A DNA stretch of 64,000 bases from Actinomadura barringtoniae (GCF_017573505.1 NZ_JAGEOJ010000007.1:124001-188000); one strand, 5' to 3'; numbered from the stretch's first letter, positions 16,916 to 26,324 are shown. Notes: generated from the letters alone by a model not told the origin. Numbers and translations: made by a program.

Positions 16916-17592
16916 GCGTTGACCAGTCTCTTGACGATCGAGGTGAAGAAGCCGAGCCCGTCGGTGGAGGGCCCGGTGAGGGACTCCACGGCGTGCTCGG
17001 GGTGCGGCATCAGGCCGACGACGTTGCCGGCCTCGTTGCAGATGCCGGCGATGTCGTTCAGGGAGCCGTTCGGGTTGAGGTCGAGGTAGCGGGCGACGAC
17101 GCGGCCGCTGTCCTCGAGCTCGGTGACGACCTTCGGGTCGGCGGTGAAGCGGCCGTCCCTGTTCTTGATCGGGACGACCAGTTCCTGGCTCTCGCGGTAG
17201 TCCGACGTCCAGGCGGTGCCGGCGTTGTCGATGCGCAGTCGCTGGTCCCGGCAGACGAAGTGCAGGCCCGCGTTCGGCAGCAGCGCGCCCGGCAGCAGGT
17301 GCGACTCGCACAGCACCTGGAAGCCGTTGCAGATGCCGAGCACTGGCAGGCCGTCGCCCGCGGCGGCGACCAGCTCCGTCATGATCGGCGCGAAGCGCGA
17401 GATCGCCCCGGCCCGCAGGTAGTCGCCGTACGAGAACCCACCGGGCAGGACGACCGCGTCCACGCCCTGCAGGTCGTGGTCGGCATGCCAGAGCGCGACC
17501 GGCTCCGCGCCGGCCAGGCGCACGGCACGTGCCGCGTCACGATCGTCCAGAGAACCAGGGAAGGTGATGACCCCCACCCGGGCAGCGTCCAT
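16912..17592 (-). CDS. purQ: FGAM synthase glutaminase subunit
   Basis: 226 residues from ATG 17592, preceded by GGAGGAACT; the frame is open further upstream but that part is not conserved. Class I glutamine amidotransferase: nucleophile Cys88 in GICNGFQ, with the His-Glu pair in PHPEH near the C-terminus. It supplies ammonia to PurL. It is co-directional with purS, the RsbW-like gene and purL. Confidence 0.95.
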   Translation of the reverse strand: MDAARVGVITFPGSLDDRDAARAVRLAGAEPVALWHADHDLQGVDAVVLPGGFSYGDYLRAGAISRFAPIMTELVAAAGDGLPVLGICNGFQVLCESHLLPGALLPNAGLHFVCRDQRLRIDNAGTAWTSDYRESQELVVPIKNRDGRFTADPKVVTELEDSGRVVARYLDLNPNGSLNDIAGICNEAGNVVGLMPHPEHAVESLTGPSTDGLGFFTSIVKRLVNA

Positions 17593-17687
17593 CTCTACAG
17601 TTCCTCCGAAATGAGGGCGGCCGGAATCGACGGTCCGTAGTCCGTCGCTCACCGATGCGCGCCAGATCCCCCCGCGCGCGTCCCAAT

Positions 17688-18140
17688 CTACCCGGCGCTG
17701 TGCATGAGCTGGCGTTCGAGGCGCCGAATCAGGGCCTCATCGCGCCAGGTCAGGCGCTTCCTGAGGTGGACCACCGTGCCCCGGTCGGGGGTGGAGTCGA
17801 TGCTGAGGTCGTCCACCAACGCCCGCATGATCTTAAGCCCGCGGCCCGATTCCCTCAAAGTTCCCAGGTCATCGGCGGACGTCGCGCGGCGCAGCCCGCG
17901 ACCCCAATCCATGATCTTCAATACGCAGACGTCGTCGTCGACCAGGCCGACCACTTCGTAATTGCCGCCCGAGCGAGCGTGCTGGATCACATTGGTGCAC
18001 GCCTCCGAAGTGGCGACGAGGATATCCGCGACGCAGTCCTCATTGACCCCTAGTCCGCGCAGCGCGTCCCCCAGAACGCGGCGGATCACCGGGACGCTCA
18101 GCGCCTCGTGGGGCAGCGCTAGCGAGAGCTTCAGATCCAC
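17688..18140 (-). CDS. RsbW-like anti-sigma factor ATPase
   Basis: 150 residues from GTG 18140, after GAGGTGG. A GHKL/HATPase domain with N-box SEACTNVIQHA and DWGRGL and SGRGLKIM motifs, as in actinobacterial serine-kinase anti-sigma factors. These bind a sigma factor or phosphorylate an anti-anti-sigma factor; no partner gene is adjacent. It sits between purS and purQ, which is unusual company, though gaps of 95 and 323 bases suggest it may have its own transcript. Confidence 0.85.
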   Translation of the reverse strand: MDLKLSLALPHEALSVPVIRRVLGDALRGLGVNEDCVADILVATSEACTNVIQHARSGGNYEVVGLVDDDVCVLKIMDWGRGLRRATSADDLGTLRESGRGLKIMRALVDDLSIDSTPDRGTVVHLRKRLTWRDEALIRRLERQLMHSAG

Positions 18141-18463
18141 CGGCCACCTCGTGTCATTGCCTGGCACCCCGGTCGGGCCGCGACCCTGGACGACTCGTGG
18201 CTCGACGAAGCTAAGACTTCCCCGGCGATAACTGGCGTAATCGCTACAGTTGCTGGTTCTTTCATGAACCCTGCATGTCGGCGTGCCAAGTGACGCACAG
18301 ATAGCGCGTAAAAAGATTAGCCCCACGAACAATGGCAGGATTGGCGGCCGATTGGAACGCGCCAATTGTGGCGCCCATCACATGGCCCATCCGTCCCGCT
18401 ATTTCCCACGCTTCATTCGCGGGATCGGGATCGCATTGTTCCCCGGAGAATCCGTACCCGGGC
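18141..18463. other. intergenic, no gene seen
   Basis: Between purS and the RsbW-like gene. It is less GC-rich than its surroundings and has no frame with coding character or recognisable motif. It probably contains the promoter of the RsbW-like gene on the minus strand. Confidence 0.5.
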
Positions 18464-18706
18464 CTAGAGGACGTGAACCTCGTAGGTCTCGATGACCGGG
18501 TTGGCCAGCAGGGTGTCGGCGATCTTGCGGGCCTGCTCCAGCGCCGCCTCGTCGGCGGGCCCGTCCAGCTCCAGCTCGAACCGCTTGCCCTGGCGGACCG
18601 CCGAAACGCCCTCGAAGCCCATCTGCGGCAGCTTCCGGGCGATCGCCTGACCCTGGGGGTCGAGAATCTCCGGCTTGAGCATGACGTCGACGACGACGCG
18701 CGCCAC
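18464..18706 (-). CDS. purS: FGAM synthase subunit PurS
   Basis: 80 residues from GTG 18706, preceded by GAGGGGG. The sequence (ARVVVDVMLKPEILDPQGQA, then KLPQMGFEGVSAVRQGKRFE) is a typical PurS, the small dimer that bridges PurL and PurQ. First of the purS-purQ-purL series on this strand. Confidence 0.93.
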   Translation of the reverse strand: MARVVVDVMLKPEILDPQGQAIARKLPQMGFEGVSAVRQGKRFELELDGPADEAALEQARKIADTLLANPVIETYEVHVL

Positions 18707-18866
18707 GATCGCCCCCTCACTGATCAGCACTTTTCCCTTACGGTCTTGAAGCGTACGGCACCATAACCTGTTGCAGCTCCACCCCAGGCCCGGCCCGGCC
18801 CGGCACCCCCTGTTCCAGCCCGGCCCGGCACCTCCTGCTCCAGCCCACTCCCCCGGAGTCGATTCG

Positions 18867-20492
18867 ATGAACATCGAGGAACTGTCGCCACCGGAGCGCC
18901 GCCTGTGGGAGGCGTTCCCCAGCGGTGAGGCCGTCGACCTGTCCAGCCCCGACCCGGGCCAGACCGACCCGGCGTTCGCCGAGCGGTGGAGCGAGGACCG
19001 GGTGGTCCGCGCCGAGGTGCTCGTCGCGCTGCTGGCCGGGGCAGTCGAGCGCACGCCGGGCGAGGTCGCGGCGCTGCGGCTCACCGGCGCCCGCATCACC
19101 GGGGCGCTCAACCTGGGCCACGCCGAGGTGACAGTCCCGCTCGCCCTCACCAGGTGCTCCTTCGATGAGGCCCCGCACCTGTACTGGGCGACGATGAACA
19201 GCGTCCACCTGATGCACTGCCGCCTGCCCGGCCTGGTCGCGTCCGGCACGCGCATAGACGGCCACCTGTGGCTGGAGGGCAGCCGGGTCTCGGGCGGGCT
19301 GTGGCTGGACGGGGCGCACATCACCGGCATCCTCAACATGTCCGGCGTCCACCTGGTCAACCAGGGCGGGGACGCGCTGCTGGCCGACCGGCTGACGGTC
19401 GACGCCAACGTCTACTGCGATCAGGGCTTCGTGGCGAACGGCGAGGTGCGGCTGCCGGGCGCCCGCGTGGGCGGACAGCTGATCTTCCGGCAGGCCCGGC
19501 TGCACAACCCCTCCGGTTCCGCCCTGTACGCCAGCCGCCTGGACGTGGCCGCGAACGTGTTCTGCGACGGCGGGTTCTCGGCGCAGGGCGAGATCCGGCT
19601 GCGCGGCGCGCGGGTCGGCGGATACCTGTCGTTCGTCGGCGCCGACCTGTCCCACCCCGAGCGGACCGCGCTGAACGCCGACGACCTGGCGGTGGAGACC
19701 GACGTCTACTGCTCCGACGGGTTCAGCGCCGCCGGGGCGGTGAGCTTCGCCGGGGCCCGCATCACCGGCCAGCTCAGCCTGCGCGGGGCCCGGCTCCACA
19801 ACAAGTCCGGAACGGCCCTGAACCTGCAGCGCATCCAGGCCGAGGAGGTGCTGCTGCGCCCGGCCGAGCAGATCGACGGCCTGGCCGACCTCTCGTACGC
19901 CAAGATCAACCTGCTCCGCGACGACCAGAACACCTGGCCGACGCGGCTCCAGCTGGACGGGCTGCAGTACGAGACGCTCGACCCTCCGATGCCGGCCAAG
20001 CAGCGCCTGGCGTGGCTGCATCTGGACACCGACAACACCGGCTACGCGCCGCAGCCCTACGAGCGGCTGGCCCAGACGTACCGCACGCTGGGCCTGGACG
20101 CCGACGGCCGCACGGTCCTGCTGGCCAAGGCCCGCGACCGGCGCAGCAACCAGGGCCCGGCCCGCAAGATCGTCGGATACGCGCAGGACCTCCTGATCGG
20201 TTACGGCTACCGGCCGTTCCGCGCCGCGAGCTGGCTGTTCGGGCTGCTGGCCTTCGGCACGATCGTCTTCTCGATCCACAAGCCCGGCGTCCTGGACGAC
20301 GGGCATCACCCGCACTTCAACGCGTTCCTCTACACGCTCGACCTGCTCCTGCCCATCGGCAGCCTCGGGCAGGAGGCCGAGTACGCGCCGTCCGGCGTCT
20401 ATCAATGGATCGCGAACGTGCTCGTCGTCGCGGGCTTCATCCTCGGCCTGACCGTCGCCGCCGGCGCCACCCGCGCCCTCTCCCGCGAGTAG
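18867..20492 (+). CDS. beta-helix (pentapeptide-like) protein with C-terminal membrane helices
   Basis: 541 residues from ATG 18867. After a short conserved head (LSPPERRLWEAFPSGEAVDL), residues about 70-370 are repeating units of the form (A/G)xRVxGxLxLxGA, a right-handed beta-helix close to pentapeptide repeats. A segment APQPYERLAQTYRTLGLDADGRTVL is followed by two TM helices (about 455-475 and 510-535). The gene at 41879 encodes a clear paralogue, and 58960 is architecturally similar. Such proteins are often mislabelled oxidoreductases; no redox motif is visible. Function unknown. Confidence 0.8.
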   Translation: MNIEELSPPERRLWEAFPSGEAVDLSSPDPGQTDPAFAERWSEDRVVRAEVLVALLAGAVERTPGEVAALRLTGARITGALNLGHAEVTVPLALTRCSFDEAPHLYWATMNSVHLMHCRLPGLVASGTRIDGHLWLEGSRVSGGLWLDGAHITGILNMSGVHLVNQGGDALLADRLTVDANVYCDQGFVANGEVRLPGARVGGQLIFRQARLHNPSGSALYASRLDVAANVFCDGGFSAQGEIRLRGARVGGYLSFVGADLSHPERTALNADDLAVETDVYCSDGFSAAGAVSFAGARITGQLSLRGARLHNKSGTALNLQRIQAEEVLLRPAEQIDGLADLSYAKINLLRDDQNTWPTRLQLDGLQYETLDPPMPAKQRLAWLHLDTDNTGYAPQPYERLAQTYRTLGLDADGRTVLLAKARDRRSNQGPARKIVGYAQDLLIGYGYRPFRAASWLFGLLAFGTIVFSIHKPGVLDDGHHPHFNAFLYTLDLLLPIGSLGQEAEYAPSGVYQWIANVLVVAGFILGLTVAAGATRALSRE

Positions 20493-20606
20493 GCGCCCCC
20501 GCGCCCTCTCCCGCGAACAGGCGCTACCCGCGCCCTCTCCCGCGAACAGGCGCCACCCGCGCCCTCTCCCGTGAGCAGGCGCCACCCGCGCTCTCTCCCA
20601 CGAGTG
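20463..20606. repeat. five 29-bp tandem repeats across a stop codon
   Basis: Units of about 29 bp starting GGCGCCACCCGCGCCCTCTC begin at 20463, 20492, 20520, 20549 and 20578. The first copy holds the last codons and TAG stop of the upstream gene; the rest are downstream copies with a few substitutions and one 1-bp deletion. Confidence 0.9.
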
Positions 20607-20612
20607 AGGGAG

Positions 20613-20648
20613 CCGGCGTACGGGCCCATGGCGCGGCCCGTACGCCGG
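20613..20648. terminator. bidirectional terminator
   Basis: A perfect 14-bp stem, CCGGCGTACGGGCC with GGCCCGTACGCCGG, and an 8-base loop, between two convergent genes. Confidence 0.8.
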
Positions 20649-20656
20649 AACGGGTG

Positions 20657-21307
20657 CTAGATGGCGGCTATCGGCTTCGTGGGGGCACGTTCGGCGCGGC
20701 TGAGCGCCCGGATGACGTCGGTCGCCCCGTGGCGCCGTACGGCCAGCTGAGCGAGCAGCGCCACGACCGTGTCGACCGCGCCGTCCGGCAGTTCGGGGGT
20801 GGGCAGGCCCACGCTGACGGCGAGGTCGTCGGTGTGGATCACCAGCTCGAACAGCCGGGTGGTGAGGAAGTCGTCGAACGTGAGCGACCAGTCGTGCCAG
20901 TTCGGGAGCCGTACGTTGCGGGGCGGCAGGTCGGGGAGCGCGGTGCGCAGCTGCCCGACCGCCCAGGCGGCCCGTTCCGACAGGGACTGGGGACCGGCCG
21001 CCGCCAGTTCCTGCGAGGCGGCGCGGATGCGCACGTTGGCGGGCGAGTCCAGGCCCGGCTCGTTCAGCCAGCTCACCCGGCTGTAGTAGTCCAGCAGCGG
21101 GATCGGCTCCTCCTTCGGCGGCGGCTCCTGCAGCACCCTGCCGATGAAGAAGATCTGCCCTGCGTAGTGCCCGGCCAGGCCGCCGACGGTGTACTCGGCC
21201 AGCGCGCTGTGCTCCTCCCAGGCGGCGGCCACGGCGGGTTCGGTGAGGAGGGCCGCCGCCACGTCGGCGACGTCCAGGTAGTCGTTCCGAAGCTCCAGGG
21301 GGTCCAT
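20657..21307 (-). CDS. DinB/mycothiol-dependent maleylpyruvate isomerase-like protein
   Basis: 216 residues. It has the four-helix DinB/MDMPI-N look, with potential metal ligands His in GGLAGHYAGQ and in LVIHTDDLA. The HTDDLA motif is frequent in actinobacterial maleylpyruvate-isomerase-family proteins, which may use mycothiol. ATG 21307 is the first good start. No pathway neighbours define a substrate. Confidence 0.75.
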   Translation of the reverse strand: MDPLELRNDYLDVADVAAALLTEPAVAAAWEEHSALAEYTVGGLAGHYAGQIFFIGRVLQEPPPKEEPIPLLDYYSRVSWLNEPGLDSPANVRIRAASQELAAAGPQSLSERAAWAVGQLRTALPDLPPRNVRLPNWHDWSLTFDDFLTTRLFELVIHTDDLAVSVGLPTPELPDGAVDTVVALLAQLAVRRHGATDVIRALSRAERAPTKPIAAI

Positions 21308-21477
21308 TCCTCACATCCCAGCACGGCGACGCGGCCCTCGTCCTCGTGATCGACGACGAACAGTGACGCACTTCACTCGGGGTCGCCGAGGCGCTGTGTG
21401 GCCTGGGCGCGGTGCGCCGAGGCCGGCACGGGGTAGGGAACCCCCAAGGGAAGACTTGCGTCCTTAGGTGTGATGTC

Positions 21478-21499
21478 TGCCACGATGTCATTAGTGGCA
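21478..21499. promoter_or_regulatory. inverted repeat upstream of the 2-oxoacid dehydrogenase operon
   Basis: TGCCAC and GTGGCA are perfect arms separated by 10 bases, about 90 bases before the E1-alpha start. A candidate operator; the binding protein is not known. Confidence 0.4.
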
Positions 21500-21590
21500 T
21501 TTCGTCCCCTTACCTGGGGGCGGCTGCCACCGATGTCGGCCGGTCCCCGCGGCGATCCCGCGACCCGGCCCCGAACGAGGAGGGTCATCG

Positions 21591-22730
21591 ATGACGATCG
21601 ACTCCGTGCGCGGCGCGCCCGACACCCCAGAGCTGTCGCCGTCCGACGGGACCGAGCTCATCCAGCTGCTCACCCCCGAGGGCGAGCGAATCGAGCATCC
21701 GGACTATCCGCTGGAGCTCACCACCGACGAGATCCGCGGGCTCTACCGCGACCTGGTGATCGTCCGCAAGATCGACATGGAGGCCGTCGCGCTCACCCGG
21801 CAGGGCGAGCTCGGACTCTGGGCCTCGCTGCTCGGCCAGGAGGCCGCGCAGATCGGCTCCGGCCGGGCGATGACCGATAACGACATGGTGTTCCCGACCT
21901 ACCGGGAGCACGGCGTCGCCTACTGCCGCAACGTCGAGCCGATCAACCTGCTCGGCCTGTTCCGCGGCGTCAACCACGGCGGCTGGGACCCCGCCGAGCA
22001 CGGGTTCCACCTCTACACGATCGTGATCGGCTCCCAGACGCTCCACGCGACCGGCTACGCCATGGGCATCCAGCGCGACGGCGTGCTGGGCACCGACAAG
22101 GCCGGCGCCACGATCGCCTACTTCGGCGACGGGGCCACCTCCCAGGGCGACGTGAACGAGTCGTTCGTGTTCGCCTCGGTCTTCAACGCCCCCGTGGTCT
22201 TCTTCTGCCAGAACAACCAGTGGGCCATCTCCGAGCCCCTGGAGAAGCAGTCCCGGATCCCGCTCTACAAGCGCGCCGAGGGCTACGGCTTCCCGGGTCT
22301 GCGGGTCGACGGCAACGACGTCTTCGCCTGCCTCGCGGTGACCCGCAAGGCGCTGGAGAACGCCCGTACCGGCCAGGGCCCGACCCTCATCGAGGCCTAC
22401 ACGTACCGGATGGGCGCCCACACCACCACCGACGACCCCACCCGCTACCGGCTGAAGGCCGAAGAGGAGTCCTGGAAGCTGAAGGACCCGATCGAGCGGG
22501 TCAAGGCCTACCTCGTCCGCAACGACCTGGCCGACACCGCGTTCTTCGACGAGATCGACGCCGAGGCCAAGCAGGTCGCCGCCGGCCTGCGCAAGGCGTG
22601 CCTGGCGCTCCCCGATCCCCAGCCCCTTGAGATCTTCGAGCACGTCTACGCGGACAAGCACCCGCTGATGACCGAAGAGCAGGAGCAGTTCGCCGCCTAC
22701 CTGGCTTCCTTCGAGGAGGTGTCGTCATGA
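21591..22730 (+). CDS. pdhA: 2-oxoacid (pyruvate or branched-chain) dehydrogenase E1 alpha
   Basis: 379 residues, ATG after GAGGAGGGT. The thiamine-diphosphate motif GDGATSQGDVNES lies at about 179-191 and ends with the QNN triplet. With the beta subunit it decarboxylates a 2-oxoacid and transfers the acyl group to the E2 lipoyl arm. Its stop overlaps the E1-beta start (ATGA). Sequence alone does not settle pyruvate versus branched-chain 2-oxoacids; the ETAKA lipoyl motif of the partner E2 is often seen in branched-chain complexes. Confidence 0.88.
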   Translation: MTIDSVRGAPDTPELSPSDGTELIQLLTPEGERIEHPDYPLELTTDEIRGLYRDLVIVRKIDMEAVALTRQGELGLWASLLGQEAAQIGSGRAMTDNDMVFPTYREHGVAYCRNVEPINLLGLFRGVNHGGWDPAEHGFHLYTIVIGSQTLHATGYAMGIQRDGVLGTDKAGATIAYFGDGATSQGDVNESFVFASVFNAPVVFFCQNNQWAISEPLEKQSRIPLYKRAEGYGFPGLRVDGNDVFACLAVTRKALENARTGQGPTLIEAYTYRMGAHTTTDDPTRYRLKAEEESWKLKDPIERVKAYLVRNDLADTAFFDEIDAEAKQVAAGLRKACLALPDPQPLEIFEHVYADKHPLMTEEQEQFAAYLASFEEVSS

Positions 22731-23737
22731 CCCAGTCAACGGAGACTCAGTCCGCCGCACCCCTGCCCCTGGGCAAGGCCATCAACGCCGGCCTGCGCAA
22801 GGCCATGGAGAACGACCCCAAGGTCCTGGTCATGGGCGAGGACGTCGGCAAGCTCGGCGGCGTCTTCCGCGTGACCGACGAGCTCCAGAAGGACTTCGGC
22901 GAGGAGCGGGTCATCGACACCCCGCTCGCCGAGTCGGGCATCGTCGGCACCGCCATCGGGCTCGCGCTGCGCGGCTACCGCCCGGTCGTGGAGATCCAGT
23001 TCGACGGCTTCGTGTTCCCGGCCGCCGACCAGATCATCACCCAGCTCGCCAAGATGCACATGCGCTCGCTCGGCAAGCTGAACCTGCCCGTCGTGATCCG
23101 CATCCCGTGCGGCGGCGGCATCGGCGCCGTCGAGCACCACTCGGAGTCGCCGGAGAACTACTTCACCCACACCGCGGGCCTGCGCGTGGTGGCGTGCTCC
23201 AACGCCTCCGACGCGTACACGATGATCCAGCAGTCGATCTCCTCTCCCGACCCGGTGATCTTCTTCGAGCCCAAGCGGCGCTACTGGGACAAGGCCGAGG
23301 TCGACCGCGAGTCGTCCCCCGACTCCTGGACCCCGCTGCACAAGGCCCGGATCGTCCAGCCCGGCGAGCACGTCACCGTCCTGGCGTACGGGCCCGCCGT
23401 GAAGACCTGCCTGGAGGCCGCGGGCGCGGCCGCCGACGACGGCCGCTCGCTGGAGGTCATCGACCTGCGCTCGCTGAGCCCGCTCGACATCGACACCGTC
23501 ACCGAGTCGGTCGACCGCACCGGCCGCTGCGTGGTCGTCCACGAGGCCCCGGTCTTCTCCGGCTACGGCGCCGAGCTCGCCGCGCGGATCACCGAACGGT
23601 GCTTCTACCGGCTGGAGTCCCCGGTGCTGCGGGTCGGCGGCTTCTCCACGCCGTACCCGCCGTCCCGCCTGGAAGACCACTACCTGCCCGACCTCGATCG
23701 CATCCTGGACGCGGTCGACCGGACCTTCGCCTGGTGA
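22727..23737 (+). CDS. 2-oxoacid dehydrogenase E1 beta
   Basis: 336 residues, coupled to E1-alpha by a 4-base overlap. It is a full transketolase-type beta subunit: GEDVGKLGGVFRVT near the N-terminus, AESGIVGTAIG, EIQFDGFVFPAADQI, and a C-terminal domain with HEAPVFSGYGAELAA. It completes the alpha2-beta2 E1 with the upstream gene. Confidence 0.92.
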   Translation: MTQSTETQSAAPLPLGKAINAGLRKAMENDPKVLVMGEDVGKLGGVFRVTDELQKDFGEERVIDTPLAESGIVGTAIGLALRGYRPVVEIQFDGFVFPAADQIITQLAKMHMRSLGKLNLPVVIRIPCGGGIGAVEHHSESPENYFTHTAGLRVVACSNASDAYTMIQQSISSPDPVIFFEPKRRYWDKAEVDRESSPDSWTPLHKARIVQPGEHVTVLAYGPAVKTCLEAAGAAADDGRSLEVIDLRSLSPLDIDTVTESVDRTGRCVVVHEAPVFSGYGAELAARITERCFYRLESPVLRVGGFSTPYPPSRLEDHYLPDLDRILDAVDRTFAW

Positions 23738-23753
23738 CCGGGGGACGACGCTG

Positions 23754-25199
23754 ATGAGTGAAACGAAGCAGTTCAAGCTGCCCGACGTCGGTGAGGGCCT
23801 GACCGAGGCCGAGATCGTCAAGTGGCACGTCCAGCCCGGCGACCAGGTCGAGGTCAACCAGACGATCGTCGAGATCGAGACCGCCAAGGCCATCGTGGAG
23901 CTCCCCTGCCCGTTCGAGGGAACGGTCTCGGAGCTGCTGGTGGAGGAGGGCGTCACGGTCGACGTCGGCATCCCGATCATCTCGGTGAACGTCGAGGGTG
24001 AGGGCGGCGACGCGGCCCCCGCCGCCGCCGACGCTGCTGCTGCGGCGCCCGTTCAGGAGGCCGTGCCCCGGGTCGAGGAGCCCGGCATGGTGTCTCCCGA
24101 GGAGCCCAAGCGGCAGCCCGTTCTGGTGGGGTACGGGGTCAAGCCGGGCGCCACCAAGCGCCGGGCCCGCAAGTCCGAAGCCCCTGCGGCTCCGGCTGCG
24201 CCCGCCGCTGCGGTCGCGACTCCCGTTCCCGCTCCGGCTCCGGCTCCGGCGGCCCCCACTCCGTCCGCTTATCCACAGCCTGTGGACAAGCGGACGCTGG
24301 CCAAGCCGCCCGTGCGCAAGATGGCCAAGGACCTGGGCGTCGACCTGACGGCCCTGACCGGTTCCGGCCCGCGCGGCTCCATCACCCGCGAGGACGTCCA
24401 GGCGGCCCTCAGTGCGCCCGCGACTCAGGCCGCCGCGCCCGCCGTCCCCGTTCGGGCGGGAGAACGCGAGGAGCGGATCCCGGTCAAGGGCGTCCGGAAG
24501 GCGACCGCCGCGGCCATGACGCAGTCGGCCTACACGGCGCCGCACGTGACCGAGTTCCTTCAGATCGACGTCACGCGCACGATGGAGACCGTACGACGGC
24601 TCCGCGAGCTTCCCGAGTTCGGCGAGGTAAAGGTCTCGCCGCTGCTGCTGGTCGCCAAGGCCCTGCTCACGGCGCTCCGCCGCAACCCGATGGCCAACGC
24701 CTCGTGGGCTGAGAAGGGGGCAGGGGAGGTGGGCGGGGGGTCGAACGGCTCCGGCGCCGAGATCGTGGTCAAGAACTACGTGAACCTCGGCATCGCGGCC
24801 GCCACCCCGCGCGGGCTGCTCGTCCCCAACATCAAGGACGCGCACGCCATGTCCCTGCCGGGGCTGGCGAAGGCCCTCGGCGAGCTGATCGAGACGGCCC
24901 GTTCCGGCAAGGCGACCCCCGCCGACCTCACCGGCGGAACGGTCACGATCACCAACGTGGGCGTGTTCGGCGTCGACACCGGCACCCCGATCCTGACCCC
25001 CGGCGAGGCCGCCATCCTGGCGTTCGGGCAGATCAGGGACATGCCGTGGGTCCACGAGGGCGAGCTGGCGATCCGCAAGGTGACCACGCTCGCGCTGTCG
25101 TTCGACCACCGCATCGTCGACGGCGAGCTGGGCTCGAAGGTCCTGCGCGACATCGGCGACATGCTCGAGGACCCGCTCCGCATGCTCGCCTGGAACTAG
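23754..25199 (+). CDS. 2-oxoacid dehydrogenase E2 (dihydrolipoamide acyltransferase)
   Basis: 481 residues. A lipoyl domain (about 5-80; lipoylated Lys45 in ETAKAIVE) is joined by a long Ala/Pro linker to the E1/E3-binding domain (about 182-218, PPVRKMAKDLGVDLTALTG), then a second linker and the catalytic domain (about 240-481) with the acyltransferase motif SFDHRIVDG. It takes the acyl group from E1 to CoA. An E3 gene is not in the window. A strong terminator follows. Confidence 0.93.
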   Translation: MSETKQFKLPDVGEGLTEAEIVKWHVQPGDQVEVNQTIVEIETAKAIVELPCPFEGTVSELLVEEGVTVDVGIPIISVNVEGEGGDAAPAAADAAAAAPVQEAVPRVEEPGMVSPEEPKRQPVLVGYGVKPGATKRRARKSEAPAAPAAPAAAVATPVPAPAPAPAAPTPSAYPQPVDKRTLAKPPVRKMAKDLGVDLTALTGSGPRGSITREDVQAALSAPATQAAAPAVPVRAGEREERIPVKGVRKATAAAMTQSAYTAPHVTEFLQIDVTRTMETVRRLRELPEFGEVKVSPLLLVAKALLTALRRNPMANASWAEKGAGEVGGGSNGSGAEIVVKNYVNLGIAAATPRGLLVPNIKDAHAMSLPGLAKALGELIETARSGKATPADLTGGTVTITNVGVFGVDTGTPILTPGEAAILAFGQIRDMPWVHEGELAIRKVTTLALSFDHRIVDGELGSKVLRDIGDMLEDPLRMLAWN

Positions 25200-25214
25200 G
25201 AGCAATCCCCCCAG

Positions 25215-25247
25215 AAGGCCGCCCCGCTCCCACCCCGGGGCGGCCTT
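25215..25247 (+). terminator. terminator of the 2-oxoacid dehydrogenase operon
   Basis: AAGGCCGCCCCG and CGGGGCGGCCTT form a perfect 12-bp stem. It also lies just downstream of the convergent beta-propeller gene. Confidence 0.85.
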
Positions 25248-25274
25248 CGCATGTCCGGCGTTCCTGTTTCTCGT

Positions 25275-26324
25275 TCAGAAGCGGCGGATCGTGAACATGT
25301 CCGAGGTCGAGCCGTGGAACAGCACGTCCAGGCGGCCGCTCAGCACGTAGGCGCCGACGCCGGGCACATAGGCCGCTCCCGTGGGGGCAGGATCGGGCCA
25401 GGCCTGGTGCTCGGCCACGCCGGCCGACGACCAGTCCGCTGCCGGACGGAGGCTGAAGACCGCGTCGGCGCCGCTGGAGGCGACCTTGTTCGTGACCACG
25501 ACCAGGGAGCCGTCGGGGCGCAGGGTGAAGCCGTCCGCGCCGGGCAGCGGGCCGCCGGCCAGCTTCACCTCGTCCACAGCCTGTGGATGAACGACCGGGA
25601 TCCGGTAGATCCGGCCCGTGCTGTAGTTGCCGACCACGAGCCGTCCGGCCTGCTGGACGATGCCGTTCGCGCCGAACCCGTGCCTGGCTCCGGCCAGCCC
25701 CGCGTACCGCGTGAAGACAGAGGGCTTGCCGACGAGCGGGACGCGGTAGACGACCGGGTCGAACGAGTCGGTCACGTAGGCGGTCCCGTCGGACGCGATC
25801 GCCATGTCGTTGCCGAAGTGCTCACCGCCGTCGCCCGCCACGGCCGCCAGATCGACGTAGCCGATCCGGCGTCCCGAGGTCAGGTCGTATATCCCCAGCC
25901 CGGCCACGCGGCGTTTCGTCGAGGCCGAGGACTTCACGCTCACGCCCGCGTCGCCGTTGGCGACCAGCAGGCGGTTGCGCGCCTGGTCGATCTTGATTCC
26001 GGCGGCCGAGATCAACTCGGGGTCGTCGACGAGCGGGCTCACCGTGCCGTCCGGCCGCACGACCGAGACCGTGCCGTGCCGCAGCGACCCCACCAGGAAG
26101 GCGTGCCGCGCCGTGTCGTACGCGGCGCTCTCGGGGTGCAGGCTCGGCGCCGTTCCGTGCACGACGGGCGGCGGCGCCGGCGCTGAGGCTTGAGCGGCCG
26201 GTGAAGCCTCAGCGTCGGCTGAGGCCCGCGCGGCCGCTGAGGCTTGAGCGGCCGTGCCGGAGGTCAGCGCGGTGAGCGCGACGGCCAGGAGGCGGATCGA
26301 CTTGCTGGTCACGTCAGGGATCAT
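25275..26324 (-). CDS. secreted SMP-30/beta-propeller-like protein
   Basis: 349 residues with a signal peptide (about 1-30) and an Ala/Ser-rich repeat stretch (about 27-50). The rest is propeller blades such as DGTAYVTDSFDPVVYRVPL and GRLVVGNYSTGRIYRI. This is the SMP-30/gluconolactonase/LRE-like superfamily. Extracellular; whether it is an enzyme or a binding protein cannot be told. Confidence 0.78.
   Translation of the reverse strand: MIPDVTSKSIRLLAVALTALTSGTAAQASAAARASADAEASPAAQASAPAPPPVVHGTAPSLHPESAAYDTARHAFLVGSLRHGTVSVVRPDGTVSPLVDDPELISAAGIKIDQARNRLLVANGDAGVSVKSSASTKRRVAGLGIYDLTSGRRIGYVDLAAVAGDGGEHFGNDMAIASDGTAYVTDSFDPVVYRVPLVGKPSVFTRYAGLAGARHGFGANGIVQQAGRLVVGNYSTGRIYRIPVVHPQAVDEVKLAGGPLPGADGFTLRPDGSLVVVTNKVASSGADAVFSLRPAADWSSAGVAEHQAWPDPAPTGAAYVPGVGAYVLSGRLDVLFHGSTSDMFTIRRF

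Noticed and set aside
13791..16922. 1043-codon plus-strand frame
   Set aside because: It is antisense to purL and has no domain-like sequence.
18738..21500. 920-codon minus-strand frame
   Set aside because: Antisense to the beta-helix gene at 18867, low-complexity Arg/Val/Gly composition; only the embedded 20657-21307 frame is real, and in another reading frame.
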